From Paraplanobispora takensis (GTDB lineage Bacteria; Actinomycetota; Actinomycetes; Streptosporangiales; Streptosporangiaceae): 64,000 bases of DNA. Positions 1 to 8,475 of this stretch are shown here, piece by piece; the stretch's first letter is position 1, and every line of letters begins with the position of its first letter. The translations under genes and the position numbers were made by a program. The notes under the pieces were generated by a model, which was not told the origin of the DNA, made no database searches, and worked only from the letters and a program-made list of their open reading frames with translations. The DNA is taken from the NCBI RefSeq assembly GCF_016863195.1, contig NZ_BOOK01000030.1, positions 144,507 through 208,506 on the forward strand, written 5' to 3'.

Positions 1-1
1 C

Positions 2-184
2 AACCTGCTGGGACGCCCGGCCCCGACGAGCCTCATCCAGCTCCTCGTGCCGCGCATGGAGCTGCACCTGTTCTACAACGCGCTCGTCTTCGCGCCCATG
101 GTGGTCGCGATGATCCTGCACCGGCGGCCCCGTCCCGCCGAGCGCGCCCTCATGCGGTGCAACTGCGCGGCCGCCCCCGCATGA
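2..184 (+). CDS. C-terminal part of a membrane protein (cut by window edge)
   Basis: An open frame enters from the left edge and ends at a TGA whose last bases overlap the ATG of the next gene (ATGA). The 60 visible residues hold one hydrophobic stretch (around LFYNALVFAPMVVAMIL) followed by a basic Arg/Pro-rich tail ending in CNCAAAPA, as expected for the last membrane helix and cytoplasmic tail of an integral membrane protein. The family cannot be named from this fragment. The overlap argues for co-translation with the gene at 181. Confidence 0.55.
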   Translation, partial: NLLGRPAPTSLIQLLVPRMELHLFYNALVFAPMVVAMILHRRPRPAERALMRCNCAAAPA

Positions 185-660
185 CGGCGGACGACCGCCG
201 GCCCGCCGGACGGCGCTCCCCCGCCTTCGGCGTGGCCCTGACCGTCCTGGCCGTCTTCCTGCTGCTGCTGGCCGTGCCGAACGTCGGCACGGCCGTGCGC
301 GCCGCGCGCGCCGACGGGATCGGGGGCTGGTTCACCCCGGGGCGGCTGGACTGCGTGCAGCACCCCGGGCACGAGTCCTGCGTCTGGACCGGGGACTTCC
401 TGTCCGAGGACGGCGCGGTCCGCAGGACGGGAATCGAGATGTACGGCGCCGACCGGTACTCCCACCGGGCCGGGGAGCGGGCCAGGGCCGTGGACATCGG
501 CCACCCCAGCCGGGTGTACGGCCCCGGCGGCTCGAACGAGTGGGTGTTCACCGCCCTGATGCTCCTGGCCGGCGTGGGGATCCCGGTGTCCGTGTACGGC
601 CGGCCGCTGCGCCGGGTCCTGGGTTCCGGCGCCCGGCGTGAGGCCGGATCCCGGTCGTGA
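181..660 (+). CDS. small membrane protein with extracytoplasmic Cys pair
   Basis: A 159-residue protein of unknown family. The start is the ATG that overlaps the upstream stop codon. A hydrophobic helix lies at about residues 14-35 and a second near 122-140. Between them is a roughly 85-residue loop with two cysteines (DCVQHPGHESC), which could form a disulfide outside the cell. Translational coupling to the truncated upstream membrane protein suggests they work together. No function can be assigned. Confidence 0.6.
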   Translation: MTADDRRPAGRRSPAFGVALTVLAVFLLLLAVPNVGTAVRAARADGIGGWFTPGRLDCVQHPGHESCVWTGDFLSEDGAVRRTGIEMYGADRYSHRAGERARAVDIGHPSRVYGPGGSNEWVFTALMLLAGVGIPVSVYGRPLRRVLGSGARREAGSRS

Positions 661-700
661 GGCCGGGTGCCCGTCGCCCGTCGTGAGCGCGGGTGCCCGG

Positions 701-1426
701 TCATGAGACCCGGTCGGCGACCTCGGCCAGGAGCGCCGACAGCCTGCCCGGGGCCGAGACCATCGGCCAGTGCCCGGTGTCCAGCGTGCGGAACTCCCAG
801 CCCGGCACGGCCCGCATGGCCGACACGTCGGCGGAGACGCTGCCGGCGAAGTGCTCCTTCGAGCAGACGACGTAGGTGGCCCGCTGCCGGGCCAGCGGGC
901 GGGTCAGCGCGGCGGGCTCGGCGATCGTACGCCCCGGGTGGTCCACGAAACGCTCGGTGAGCCACAGCGCCTGCCGGCGCGTCAGACCCTGGCCCTCGGC
1001 GACCACGGTCGCGTCGGGGGCCGGCCAGCGGCCCCGGTTGTCGGCGATGAGCCGCAGCTCCGCGGCGCGCTGGCGCTCGGGGAAGGCGTGCAGCATGGAC
1101 TTGCCGTCGTGCGGCAGGAACGCCTCGACGAACACCGTGTGCGCCACCCGGTCGCGCGCCCTGTCGGCCACCTGGCCGGCCACGAGCCCCGAGTAGCTGT
1201 GTCCCACGACGACGACGTCGCGCAGGTCCTCCTTCTCCAGGATCGCCAGGACGTCGGCCACGTGGGTCTCCAGACCCACCTCGGAGACGTCGGCGTCGCC
1301 GGTGCCCAGACCCTGGAGCGTGACGGCGCGCACGAAGTGCCCGCGCCGGCGCAGACGCCGGGCGACCGGCTCCCAGACCCAGGCACCCATCCAGGGGCCC
1401 GGGATCAGAACGAATGTCTTCTTCAT
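701..1426 (-). CDS. alpha/beta hydrolase (salicylate esterase/hydroxynitrile lyase-like)
   Basis: A 241-residue alpha/beta-hydrolase-fold protein without a signal peptide, so probably cytoplasmic. It opens with the typical strand and oxyanion region (FVLIPGPWMGAWVW). The nucleophile elbow is GHSYSG near residue 77, and a late His in TGHWPM near residue 217 fits the catalytic His. Length and the GPWMGAWVW start resemble the compact plant-type salicylate esterase/hydroxynitrile lyase group, which hydrolyses small esters. The substrate is unknown. It stands alone, transcribed toward the left, with the phosphopantetheinyl transferase operon upstream. Confidence 0.85.
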   Translation of the reverse strand: MKKTFVLIPGPWMGAWVWEPVARRLRRRGHFVRAVTLQGLGTGDADVSEVGLETHVADVLAILEKEDLRDVVVVGHSYSGLVAGQVADRARDRVAHTVFVEAFLPHDGKSMLHAFPERQRAAELRLIADNRGRWPAPDATVVAEGQGLTRRQALWLTERFVDHPGRTIAEPAALTRPLARQRATYVVCSKEHFAGSVSADVSAMRAVPGWEFRTLDTGHWPMVSAPGRLSALLAEVADRVS

Positions 1427-1521
1427 CGAATGTCAACCTCCTCTCCCTGTTCCGGGAGAGGCCCGGCGGGCGCGATCGCTACAGTCAATTCACCAGCGCG
1501 CGCCGGGCCTCGTCAACGTCA

Positions 1522-2283
1522 TCAAGCGGCGACCAGCAGCGGCTCGGCGCCGACCAGCCGCATACCGGTCATGTGGGACTCGGTCACCTTCAGGTTCCGG
1601 TTCCCGGTCAGCACGGCGAGCACCCCGACATACCCGTCACCGGGGTCCAGGGTCTGATAGCGCACCTCGGCGGGGGGAACGTCGAGCGGCCAGCTCAGCA
1701 GCTCGGGCCCGTCCTCGGGCCCGCTGACCTCCACCCGGTCCGGCGAGATGCGCAACCCGTGGCCGGTGGCCTTCAGCGCCGCCTCCTTGCGCACCCACAC
1801 CCGCGCGAAGGCCTCATATCTCTCCGCCTGCGGCAGGCTCTCAAGGGCACTCCGCTCGCGTACGGTCAGAGCACACCGTGCCAGGTCGTCAATGGGGGTC
1901 GACGGGACCAGCTCGACGTCCACGCCCAGCGGTCCCTCGGTGGTCAGCGCCACGGCGACCCGGTCCCCCGAGTGGGAGACCGAGACGTGCAGCTGAGGGC
2001 CGGCCGCACGGATGTGCGGCTTGCCGTGGTGCCTGGTGCAGTCGGAGCACTTGCGCTCGACGGCCACGTCCTCGGGGCGGATGCCGAGCTGGAGGGCGGT
2101 CACCGTGCGCAGCAGCCACGAGCCGGTCAGGAACCGGCGCCGGTCGGGGTCGCGGCGGAAGCGCGCGGCCCGCTCCAGCTCCGGTTCGCTGAGCACCTCC
2201 GACATCTCCTCGACGGTCTGGTGCCGCGGGTCCGCCCACCACACGTGGCATTCGCCGGTGCCCAAGATGGGAGCGATCATCAT
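1522..2283 (-). CDS. Sfp-type 4'-phosphopantetheinyl transferase
   Basis: A 253-residue protein that transfers phosphopantetheine from CoA to the serine of carrier proteins. The Sfp signatures are intact: SVSHSGD near 101-107, GVDVE near 120-124 (Mg-binding Asp and Glu), and W-V-R-K-E-A-A-L-K near 163-171. A CSDC..HHG segment near residues 79-87 is typical of actinobacterial members. The ATG at 2283 follows GGAGGAG and overlaps the stop of the 97-aa gene (ATGA), so the two are translationally coupled. Since the transferase domain inside PksE of this window looks degenerate, this enzyme is a good candidate to activate PksE, although it may serve other synthases too. Confidence 0.93.
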   Translation of the reverse strand: MMIAPILGTGECHVWWADPRHQTVEEMSEVLSEPELERAARFRRDPDRRRFLTGSWLLRTVTALQLGIRPEDVAVERKCSDCTRHHGKPHIRAAGPQLHVSVSHSGDRVAVALTTEGPLGVDVELVPSTPIDDLARCALTVRERSALESLPQAERYEAFARVWVRKEAALKATGHGLRISPDRVEVSGPEDGPELLSWPLDVPPAEVRYQTLDPGDGYVGVLAVLTGNRNLKVTESHMTGMRLVGAEPLLVAA

Positions 2284-2573
2284 TTCTCCTCCTTCGCCGA
2301 GTCCTGCTCGTCGTTTCTGGTGTGCAAGGGGCGGCAGGTCACCAGTTCCCAGTGGCCGACCTCCGGGTTGGTGAGGATCTCGGCCACCTCGGCGCGGACG
2401 TCCGCGCTCGTCGTGCCGGCGTCCGTACGGACCCGGATCACGATGTCCCCGGTGGCCTGGGTGAGGTCCTTGTGCCATCTGCTCGGCAGGAGCGCCATGA
2501 TCCGGATCCCGTCGATCGGGGAGCCCGGCACCGGCACTGCGCCGGTCCGGCGCATCGTCAGCTGGATCAGCAT
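2280..2573 (-). CDS. 97-aa conserved-looking protein coupled to the PPTase
   Basis: A 97-residue soluble protein beginning MLIQLTMRRTGAVPVPGSPI and ending in a charged tail (NDEQDSAKEEK). It overlaps the 32-aa peptide gene at its start and the phosphopantetheinyl transferase gene at its end, so all three form a compact operon. The family is not recognised. A short N-terminal beta-like segment is followed by a region rich in V, I and T, and there are no membrane helices. It might assist the transferase or a carrier protein, but this rests on position only. Confidence 0.6.
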   Translation of the reverse strand: MLIQLTMRRTGAVPVPGSPIDGIRIMALLPSRWHKDLTQATGDIVIRVRTDAGTTSADVRAEVAEILTNPEVGHWELVTCRPLHTRNDEQDSAKEEK

Positions 2574-2665
2574 GGTTGCGCGGCCCCGCCCCTCCTCCGC
2601 GCCGACGCCCGCGGCGCGCCGCAGACGGGCCGGCCGCCGGTCGTCGGGTCCACCGGGCTGTTCAT
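2567..2665 (-). CDS. 32-aa Arg/Cys peptide, first gene of PPTase operon
   Basis: A very short frame of 32 residues, starting MNSPVDPTTGGRPVC and ending AQPC. It is supported by an excellent ribosome site (AGGAGGTGGCAC-ATG) and by the stop overlapping the region just before the next start. Cys residues are at position 15 and at the very C-terminus, with an Arg triplet between them. It could be a leader peptide that couples translation, a small functional peptide or a RiPP-like precursor. The sequence alone does not decide. Confidence 0.45.
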   Translation of the reverse strand: MNSPVDPTTGGRPVCGAPRASARRRGGAAQPC

Positions 2666-2951
2666 GTGCCACCTCCTGGAGTGGTCTGCTGCGGTCTTCT
2701 CGCATTTCCCACTCTGCGACCCGGCCCGCCCGCGAACCAGCGCTGCGCGAGGCAGGAAACTGCACGTGGACCGCCACATGCTGTCAACCGGCGATGGTGA
2801 CCACCCGTTCCGCGTGGTCAGCGGCGGTGTGGAGCGCCGGCTCGCCGGCGTCCGCCGTCCGGCACCGGCCCTCGCCCCGGCTCTCCGGTGCCCCGTCCCG
2901 GTTCTCCGTCCCGTCTCCTCAACCCCCGGTCCGGTCTGCCGATGGACCGGT

Positions 2952-4397
2952 GTGAGCAGTTCCCGGGTCCGGCTCGTCTACCTCCTGGGCGGCGTGGCCG
3001 TCCTGGTGGCCTTCGTGCTGCTGCCGTACGGCCTGCCGCGCGACGTGGTGTGCGTGCTCGGCGGCCTGGTCACCGTGATCGTGATGGGGTGTTCGACCGT
3101 GCGCAGGGGCGGGGCCACCGCCCTGCCGTGGACGCTGCTGATGCTCGGCCAGCTGGCCATGACCGCCGGCGACGCCCTGTGGGTCTACTTCACCTATGTC
3201 GCCGGGACCGACCCCTTCCCCTCCGCGGCCGACGGCTTCTATCTCGCGGAGTATCCGATCGTCGCCGCGGCCCTGTTCACCCTCGTCCGGCGCCGCCGTT
3301 CGCCCGTCGACCGGGAGGCGCGGCTGGACGGCGCCATCGTCGTGATCGGTCTGGCCCTGCCGTACTGGGTCCTGGCCAGCCCCGGCCTGGGCGGCTACGA
3401 CTCCGTTCTGACCGAGGTGATCGCGCTGGGCTACCCGGTGGGGGACGTGCTGCTGCTGGCCGGGCTCGCCGGGATGCTGACCATGACGGGCGCGCGGACG
3501 CCGGCCCTGCGGATGATCGTCGCGGCGCTCGGCTGCCTCCTCGCCGGAGACGTGGTCTTCGTGCTGGTCGAGGACCCCTCCGGCCTGGCCCTGCCGATCG
3601 ACGTCCTGCCCTACCTGCTGAGCTATCTGCTGTGGGGCCTGGCCGCGCTGCATCCTTCGGCCGCCGACCCGCTGCGGGCCGGGGCGGAACCGATCACGTC
3701 GTTGACCTCACGCCGGCTGATGGGCCTGACGGCGGTCGTGCTCCTCGCCCCGGGCACGTTGATCGTGCAGCTCGCCCTCGGGCTCGAACCCGACTCCTGG
3801 GCCGTCGCCGTCGCCTCCGCGGCGCTGTTCACCCTGGTCGTCGCCCGGATGGTCAGCATGTTGCGCCGCCTGGAGGAGCAGGCCCGGCAGCTGGACGAGA
3901 TCGCCCGCACCGACACGCTGACCGGCCTGCCCAACCGCCGCACGCTCGACGCCCAGATCGTCCGCGACTGCGAACGCACCGCCCTCCGGGCGGTCCCCCT
4001 GACCCTGGCCCTGATCGATCTGGACCGGTTCAAGCACTTCAACGACACCCACGGCCACCAGGCCGGGGACGAGCTGCTGGCCGGCGCCGCCACTGCCTGG
4101 AGCCTGAGGCTCGGCGGCGAGGACATGCTGGCCCGCTACGGCGGCGAGGAGTTCGTCCTGCTGATGCCCGGCCGCGACCTGGAGGACGCCGAGCACCTGC
4201 TGGCCGCCCTGCGCGCCGCGACCCCGCAGCGGCAGACCTTCTCGGCGGGCCTGGCGCTGTGGGACGGCCGCGAGCCCCCTCTGGCTCTGCTGCGCCGCGC
4301 CGACACCGCGCTGTACGCCGCCAAGGAATCCGGGCGCGACCGCGCCGTACGGGCGGCTCCGCCCTCCGGCGCGCGTCCTGATCGCGCGTTAGCCTGA
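2952..4397 (+). CDS. membrane-anchored GGDEF protein (diguanylate cyclase)
   Basis: About 481 residues. The first roughly 290 residues form eight or more hydrophobic helices (an integral membrane sensor region of unknown ligand). They are followed by a short coiled linker and a GGDEF domain. DTLTGLPNRRTLD opens the domain, DLDRFKHFNDTHGH carries the Mg/GTP-binding part, and RYGGEEF is the active GG(D/E)EF motif. It should make cyclic di-GMP at the membrane in response to an unknown signal. The GTG at 2952 is chosen because the first membrane helix starts about 5 residues after it. A strong ribosome site is not visible, so the start is moderate in certainty. Confidence 0.85.
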   Translation: MSSSRVRLVYLLGGVAVLVAFVLLPYGLPRDVVCVLGGLVTVIVMGCSTVRRGGATALPWTLLMLGQLAMTAGDALWVYFTYVAGTDPFPSAADGFYLAEYPIVAAALFTLVRRRRSPVDREARLDGAIVVIGLALPYWVLASPGLGGYDSVLTEVIALGYPVGDVLLLAGLAGMLTMTGARTPALRMIVAALGCLLAGDVVFVLVEDPSGLALPIDVLPYLLSYLLWGLAALHPSAADPLRAGAEPITSLTSRRLMGLTAVVLLAPGTLIVQLALGLEPDSWAVAVASAALFTLVVARMVSMLRRLEEQARQLDEIARTDTLTGLPNRRTLDAQIVRDCERTALRAVPLTLALIDLDRFKHFNDTHGHQAGDELLAGAATAWSLRLGGEDMLARYGGEEFVLLMPGRDLEDAEHLLAALRAATPQRQTFSAGLALWDGREPPLALLRRADTALYAAKESGRDRAVRAAPPSGARPDRALA

Positions 4398-4431
4398 TCC
4401 CGGGACGATCCGGACGGAGGCGCTGAGGCAG

Positions 4432-4779
4432 ATGAGTGAGACCGACCCGCACATCCACGTCGAGCAGAAGGTGATGCGGGCCGGCGCCGCCTACCGCAAC
4501 CTGATCGTCTCGATGGTGGGCCGCGCACCCGACGCGCCGAGCGTCGTCACCACCGGCTGCGGCCTCCGGGTCCCCTACGCGATGACCTCCCCGCGCCCGG
4601 AAAGCGTCACCTGTCTCACCTGCCGGGAACACGCCCACCGGGAGCACCTGCGGTACGCCGAGCAGGTGGAGCGCCTGAGCCGGATGCCCGGCGCCCCCGT
4701 CACCGGCGCCCAGGCGGCCGAGGCCGCGCAGTGGGCCCGGGACCTCGCGCAGAGGTTCTCCGCCCGGAGCGGTGACTGA
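4432..4779 (+). CDS. small soluble protein with CxxC and His residues
   Basis: A 115-residue hypothetical protein. The ATG follows a GGAGG ribosome site by about 10 bases. Cysteines in TTGCGL and TCLTCREHAHREH suggest a small metal site (three Cys plus neighbouring His). The C-terminal third is helical and Ala/Arg rich. It follows the GGDEF gene on the same strand after about 35 bases, so co-transcription is possible. The family is not recognised. Confidence 0.6.
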   Translation: MSETDPHIHVEQKVMRAGAAYRNLIVSMVGRAPDAPSVVTTGCGLRVPYAMTSPRPESVTCLTCREHAHREHLRYAEQVERLSRMPGAPVTGAQAAEAAQWARDLAQRFSARSGD

Positions 4780-4893
4780 ACGGCGGGACTTCTGAAGCAG
4801 CGGCCGAGCCGGCCAGGCGGCGAGGTCGTGTTCACCCGGTGGCCGCCGTGCATGCGCCGGTGCTCGCGTCCGGGCTGGAACTCGATCGTGTCG

Positions 4894-7374
4894 TCAATTC
4901 GCAGGGGCCCGTACAGGCGGTTCCACGGCGCGGGCCTGTTCATGCGCGTCGCCTGCGGCGCTCGCCAGCGACGCGGCCTGCCGACGTAGTTCGGCTGCAG
5001 CCTCGGCATCGCCGGCCGACAGCAGGGTGTCGGCGAGATCGATCATGATCTTTCCGGCGAGGCCGGGTCCCGACAGGCGTTCGCTGCGCAGCAGGGCGTG
5101 GCGGTGCAGCCGGATCGCGCGACCGTGGTGGCCCGCGCGGGAAAGCAGGGTTCCCAGCCCGGACAGAGCAAGGAGCTCGCTCGGCCGGTCGCTGACCCTG
5201 CGGCTGGCGATCCAGGCCCGCCGGAGATGGAGCGACGCCTGACCGTCCTCGTGCATGAGCAGGTATGTGACCCCCAGCGCGACCCTGGCCAAGGCCTCAC
5301 CGCGGACCGATCCGGCCTGCCGGACGAGGTCGAGCACCTGGAGCTGGTGGACGAGAGCGTCGTCGAATCGGCCGGTCAGGCGGTTGACGTGGCCGAGGCC
5401 CAGCTGCGCGAGAACCCGGGCGCGCATGTCTCCGGCGTCGCAGCCGATGATGAACGCCCGCTCGAAATGATCAAGGGCGAGGTCATAGTCCCCGCGGAGC
5501 ACGAACGTATCGCCGAGATGACAGTAGGAGACGGCTTGGCCGTGGACGTACCCGATCTTCTGGAATCCGGCCAGCGCGAGTTTCCTGTGCTCCAACGCGA
5601 CGGCGACCTGACCCCGCCACGCGTGGGCCGCGGCCAGGTGCGTCCGCGTGATGGCGGCCCACAACTCGTCGCCCGACCGGTCGGCGACGCCGAGGGCGAG
5701 GCGGTGGGTCTCGATCCATTCCTCAAGGTGCCCGCGCAGGAAGAAGTACTGCCAGAGGTTGTTGGCCAGCCGCCACGCGAACTCCTCCAGTCCGCCGGCG
5801 GTGTTCCGAATCGCCGCCACCAGCGTGACCCGTTCGTCGTCCAGCCATCGCAAGGCCTCTTTCGCAGAGGTGAGCTCGGGAGCACGCGTGTGCACCTCGA
5901 TGGGGGGCAGCGCCAGCAGGGGCCGGTGTGGATCGATGAGCTTGACAGCCGATTCAGCTCGGTCCAGATACCAGCTCAGCAGGCGGGTTCGCGCTGCGAA
6001 CCGCTCACCGGGCGGCTCCTCCGCCTCGGCCCGTTCAGCAGCGAATGCCCGCAGGAGGTTGTGCAGTGCGAATCTTCCCGGGCGGGGCTCCTCGACGAGA
6101 TGGCCGCGATACAGCTCATCGAGGGCGCGCTGGGTCTTCCCCCGTGAGGCCGCCCCCAGGTTGGCGGTTGCGCAGAGGTCGAGGTCGCCCCCGGGGAACA
6201 GGCCGAGCAGCCGGAACAACCGGGCGGCCTCCGGTGACAGGTGCCGGTAAGAGGACTGGAACACTGATCGCACGTCGGCGAGCGAGTCCCCGCCCGCCTC
6301 GAGCCCGTCGAGAGTGTGCTCAAGTTCCTGAAGCTCGGTGACCAGCCGTCCGGGGCCGAGCAGGGGGCGGTGCGCCATGCGTTCCGCCATGACACGCAAC
6401 GCCAGCGGCAGCCCCGCGCAGTGCTGCGCCAACTCCGTACTCGCGTCCGGCTCGCTCCGGATCCGGGCGGCCCCGACCAGGCCTTCCAGGAGCGCCACCG
6501 ACTCTGCGGCGGACATCCGGTCCAGCACCAACCGGTGGGCGCCGTCACGGGCGACCAGGCCCGCCAGGCTGTCACGGCTGGTCGCCATGACGAGGCTCGG
6601 GCCCACGGGGACGAGCAACGGGCGGAGTTGCCCGGCCGAGACGGCGTCGTCCAGCACGATCAATACGCGTTTACGGGAGAACAGGTCTCGGTACTGCGCG
6701 ACGCGACCGGCCAGGTCCGTCGGGATCGACCTGACTCCCATCGAGTGCAGCAGGCATGCCAATGCGCTCGCCGCATTCAGGGGTTCCTCCCCGAGCCGGC
6801 CGCCGAGGTTGAGGAACAACCGGCCGTCGGGAAATTCATGCGCGGCGCTACGAGCCCACTGCAACACCAGCGACGTTTTGCCGACTCCGGGAGTGCCCAC
6901 GACCAGGCAACACCGGCTGACGTTCTGCGGCGCCGACGCCCTGGCCAACTCCCGCAGGGCCTGATGGCGGCCGCAGAAACCGGTGGCCGGCGACGGCAGC
7001 TGATCGGGGACCGGGCCGTCTCCGGATCCGCCCAGATGGTCTTCGGTCGCCCGTTCCCACGCGGCCGTCCACGACCTGGCCTCGGCCGGATCGGCCCCCA
7101 ACGCCAAGACCACGGCGTCGAGGACGTCCAGCGGCATCACGGTGGCGCCGGAGAGGTAGTTCGCCAGGCTGCTGCGGGGAACTCCGGTGGCACCGGCCAG
7201 ATCCTGGAGCGAAAGCCTGGTTTTCCCTCGGCCCCTGGCCGCCCGCACCCGCCATCTGTCCAACTCCGCCAGCAAGTCGTTCAGTGAAGGCCTGTCACCG
7301 AGCCGCTCCATGGCACGCACATCGCCGTGCTGCTGTCGCATGGCACACAGCGTGCCAGATCTGTCCAGAACCAT
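4894..7374 (-). CDS. STAND regulator: HTH, NB-ARC ATPase, TPR repeats
   Basis: An 826-residue signal-transduction ATPase. Residues about 30-105 look like a Cro/XRE-type helix-turn-helix (LSLQDLAGATGVPRSSLANYL). The NB-ARC core starts near residue 125, with a P-loop GTPGVGKTSL near 160 and a Walker B-like VLIVLDDA. Residues from about 520 on form TPR-like helical repeats. Such proteins control nearby genes in response to unknown ligands. Three in-frame ATGs (7374, 7341, 7311) are possible and none has a strong ribosome site, so the N-terminus is uncertain. It is divergent from the small secreted-protein genes that start at 7540, which are its most obvious potential targets. Confidence 0.82.
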   Translation of the reverse strand: MVLDRSGTLCAMRQQHGDVRAMERLGDRPSLNDLLAELDRWRVRAARGRGKTRLSLQDLAGATGVPRSSLANYLSGATVMPLDVLDAVVLALGADPAEARSWTAAWERATEDHLGGSGDGPVPDQLPSPATGFCGRHQALRELARASAPQNVSRCCLVVGTPGVGKTSLVLQWARSAAHEFPDGRLFLNLGGRLGEEPLNAASALACLLHSMGVRSIPTDLAGRVAQYRDLFSRKRVLIVLDDAVSAGQLRPLLVPVGPSLVMATSRDSLAGLVARDGAHRLVLDRMSAAESVALLEGLVGAARIRSEPDASTELAQHCAGLPLALRVMAERMAHRPLLGPGRLVTELQELEHTLDGLEAGGDSLADVRSVFQSSYRHLSPEAARLFRLLGLFPGGDLDLCATANLGAASRGKTQRALDELYRGHLVEEPRPGRFALHNLLRAFAAERAEAEEPPGERFAARTRLLSWYLDRAESAVKLIDPHRPLLALPPIEVHTRAPELTSAKEALRWLDDERVTLVAAIRNTAGGLEEFAWRLANNLWQYFFLRGHLEEWIETHRLALGVADRSGDELWAAITRTHLAAAHAWRGQVAVALEHRKLALAGFQKIGYVHGQAVSYCHLGDTFVLRGDYDLALDHFERAFIIGCDAGDMRARVLAQLGLGHVNRLTGRFDDALVHQLQVLDLVRQAGSVRGEALARVALGVTYLLMHEDGQASLHLRRAWIASRRVSDRPSELLALSGLGTLLSRAGHHGRAIRLHRHALLRSERLSGPGLAGKIMIDLADTLLSAGDAEAAAELRRQAASLASAAGDAHEQARAVEPPVRAPAN

Positions 7375-7539
7375 CCAGGCACGTCCAAGAACGCCACTCT
7401 TTCCAACCTCAAGGAATTAGTGTCTGCGACACGGAGATTCAACGTCATTCCACTGCTTCCGGGTGTCGGAGATTCGCTTCTCATCGCGAAGGAAATCTCC
7501 CGGCCATTCGTAAGGACAAGACCACGGAAAGGAGCTTCA

Positions 7540-7884
7540 ATGGCGAACAAGATGGTCCTGGCGTCCATCGGTGCAGGATTGGCCGCAACCCTCCTGTCCG
7601 GCAGTCCCGCCCTCGCCGCCCACGGCGCACCCTCTCAGGGGCAGGACAGCGGACGGGCACAGATCCTGGTGGAGCGCGCACCCGACTGTGTGGTCGGGTG
7701 GGTGAACAGAGGAACGATCACCCAGACCGGATACGCGCAGAATCAGTGCGGCTACGCGATGCGCCTGAAGGTCATCTGGGCCCGCGGCGCCGACGGGACA
7801 TGTTTCTGGGTGGAGGACCAGAGGACCATATCGAGCAAGGTGGCAAAAGAGCCGCGCCGTTTCGACGGGGTAGGACTCTGCTGA
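7540..7884 (+). CDS. secreted four-Cys protein with tendamistat-like spacing
   Basis: A 114-residue exported protein; the ATG follows GGAAAGGAGC. Residues 1-27 are a Sec signal peptide ending in PALAA. The mature part has four Cys, at 50, 70, 88 and 114. The second pair encloses exactly 17 residues, as between Cys27 and Cys45 of the Streptomyces alpha-amylase inhibitor tendamistat, and the context APDC...LKVIWARGADGTCFWV matches that fold (APSC...VKVVYEDDTEGLCYAV). The inhibitory Trp-Arg-Tyr triplet is absent, so amylase inhibition is not expected. A small beta-sandwich inhibitor or ligand-binding role is inferred. The next secreted gene follows on the same strand. Confidence 0.72.
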   Translation: MANKMVLASIGAGLAATLLSGSPALAAHGAPSQGQDSGRAQILVERAPDCVVGWVNRGTITQTGYAQNQCGYAMRLKVIWARGADGTCFWVEDQRTISSKVAKEPRRFDGVGLC

Positions 7885-7942
7885 AACAGTTTTCTCAGCC
7901 GATCAGACATCACGAATGCCAAAGAAAGTCAGGAGCCGGAAC

Positions 7943-8224
7943 GTGAAAATCGCACGAAAGATCGGCCTGGCCGCAATACTGAGTGCCGCCATGCTGGCGC
8001 CCGCCATCGTCACCGCGGCTCCGGCCGGCGCCGCGGCGATCCGATTCATCGGCTACTTCTACCCCCCCAAAGGGGTACCCGCAGCGCAGGCCAGGGCCGA
8101 GGCTGAAAGAAACTGCGCGGAGGAGACAGCGGAGTACGCGTACGAGAACGGCTGGAGGTACACATCCTGCACCTGGACGAGGGCGCCCCGCGGTTACGCG
8201 TATGCCGGGCATGTCTACAGGTGA
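7943..8224 (+). CDS. small secreted protein, two Cys
   Basis: Best read from the GTG at 7943, preceded by AGGAG at good distance, giving 93 residues. An ATG at 7916 is also open but has no ribosome site. The signal peptide (KIARKIGLAAILSAAMLAP) is followed by a short mature chain of about 60 residues, rich in Ala, Glu, Tyr and Arg, with two Cys likely to form one disulfide. Unknown family. It follows the tendamistat-like gene and probably shares its transcript. Confidence 0.62.
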   Translation: MKIARKIGLAAILSAAMLAPAIVTAAPAGAAAIRFIGYFYPPKGVPAAQARAEAERNCAEETAEYAYENGWRYTSCTWTRAPRGYAYAGHVYR

Positions 8225-8362
8225 CGGCGAAGGACGCGAAGCGGCCGGCGCGGCGCCCGTAGCGATGGATGATCACGCGCCGGCCGTCTCCGCGCCACCC
8301 CGGCCGGGCGGATCGCGAATCACCCGTGCGGGGTTCGCCAGGTGATCCGCGGAATGAAAAAC

Positions 8363-8388
8363 ACCCGCCATCCCCGGGGATGGCGGGT
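8363..8388 (-). terminator. 26-bp perfect palindrome followed by T-run on minus strand
   Basis: ACCCGCCATCCCC is directly followed by its exact reverse complement. On the minus strand the stem is followed by GTTTTTC, so it is a convincing intrinsic terminator for the secreted-protein gene at 8476-8943. It probably also stops transcription arriving from 8224. Confidence 0.8.
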
Positions 8389-8475
8389 CGTCCGGGTGCG
8401 AATGACAGGAATACGGATGGCTACGCGTCGCCGTCCTCCGGTGTTCTCCCGTCATTCACCGGCGCGGCCGGGTGT

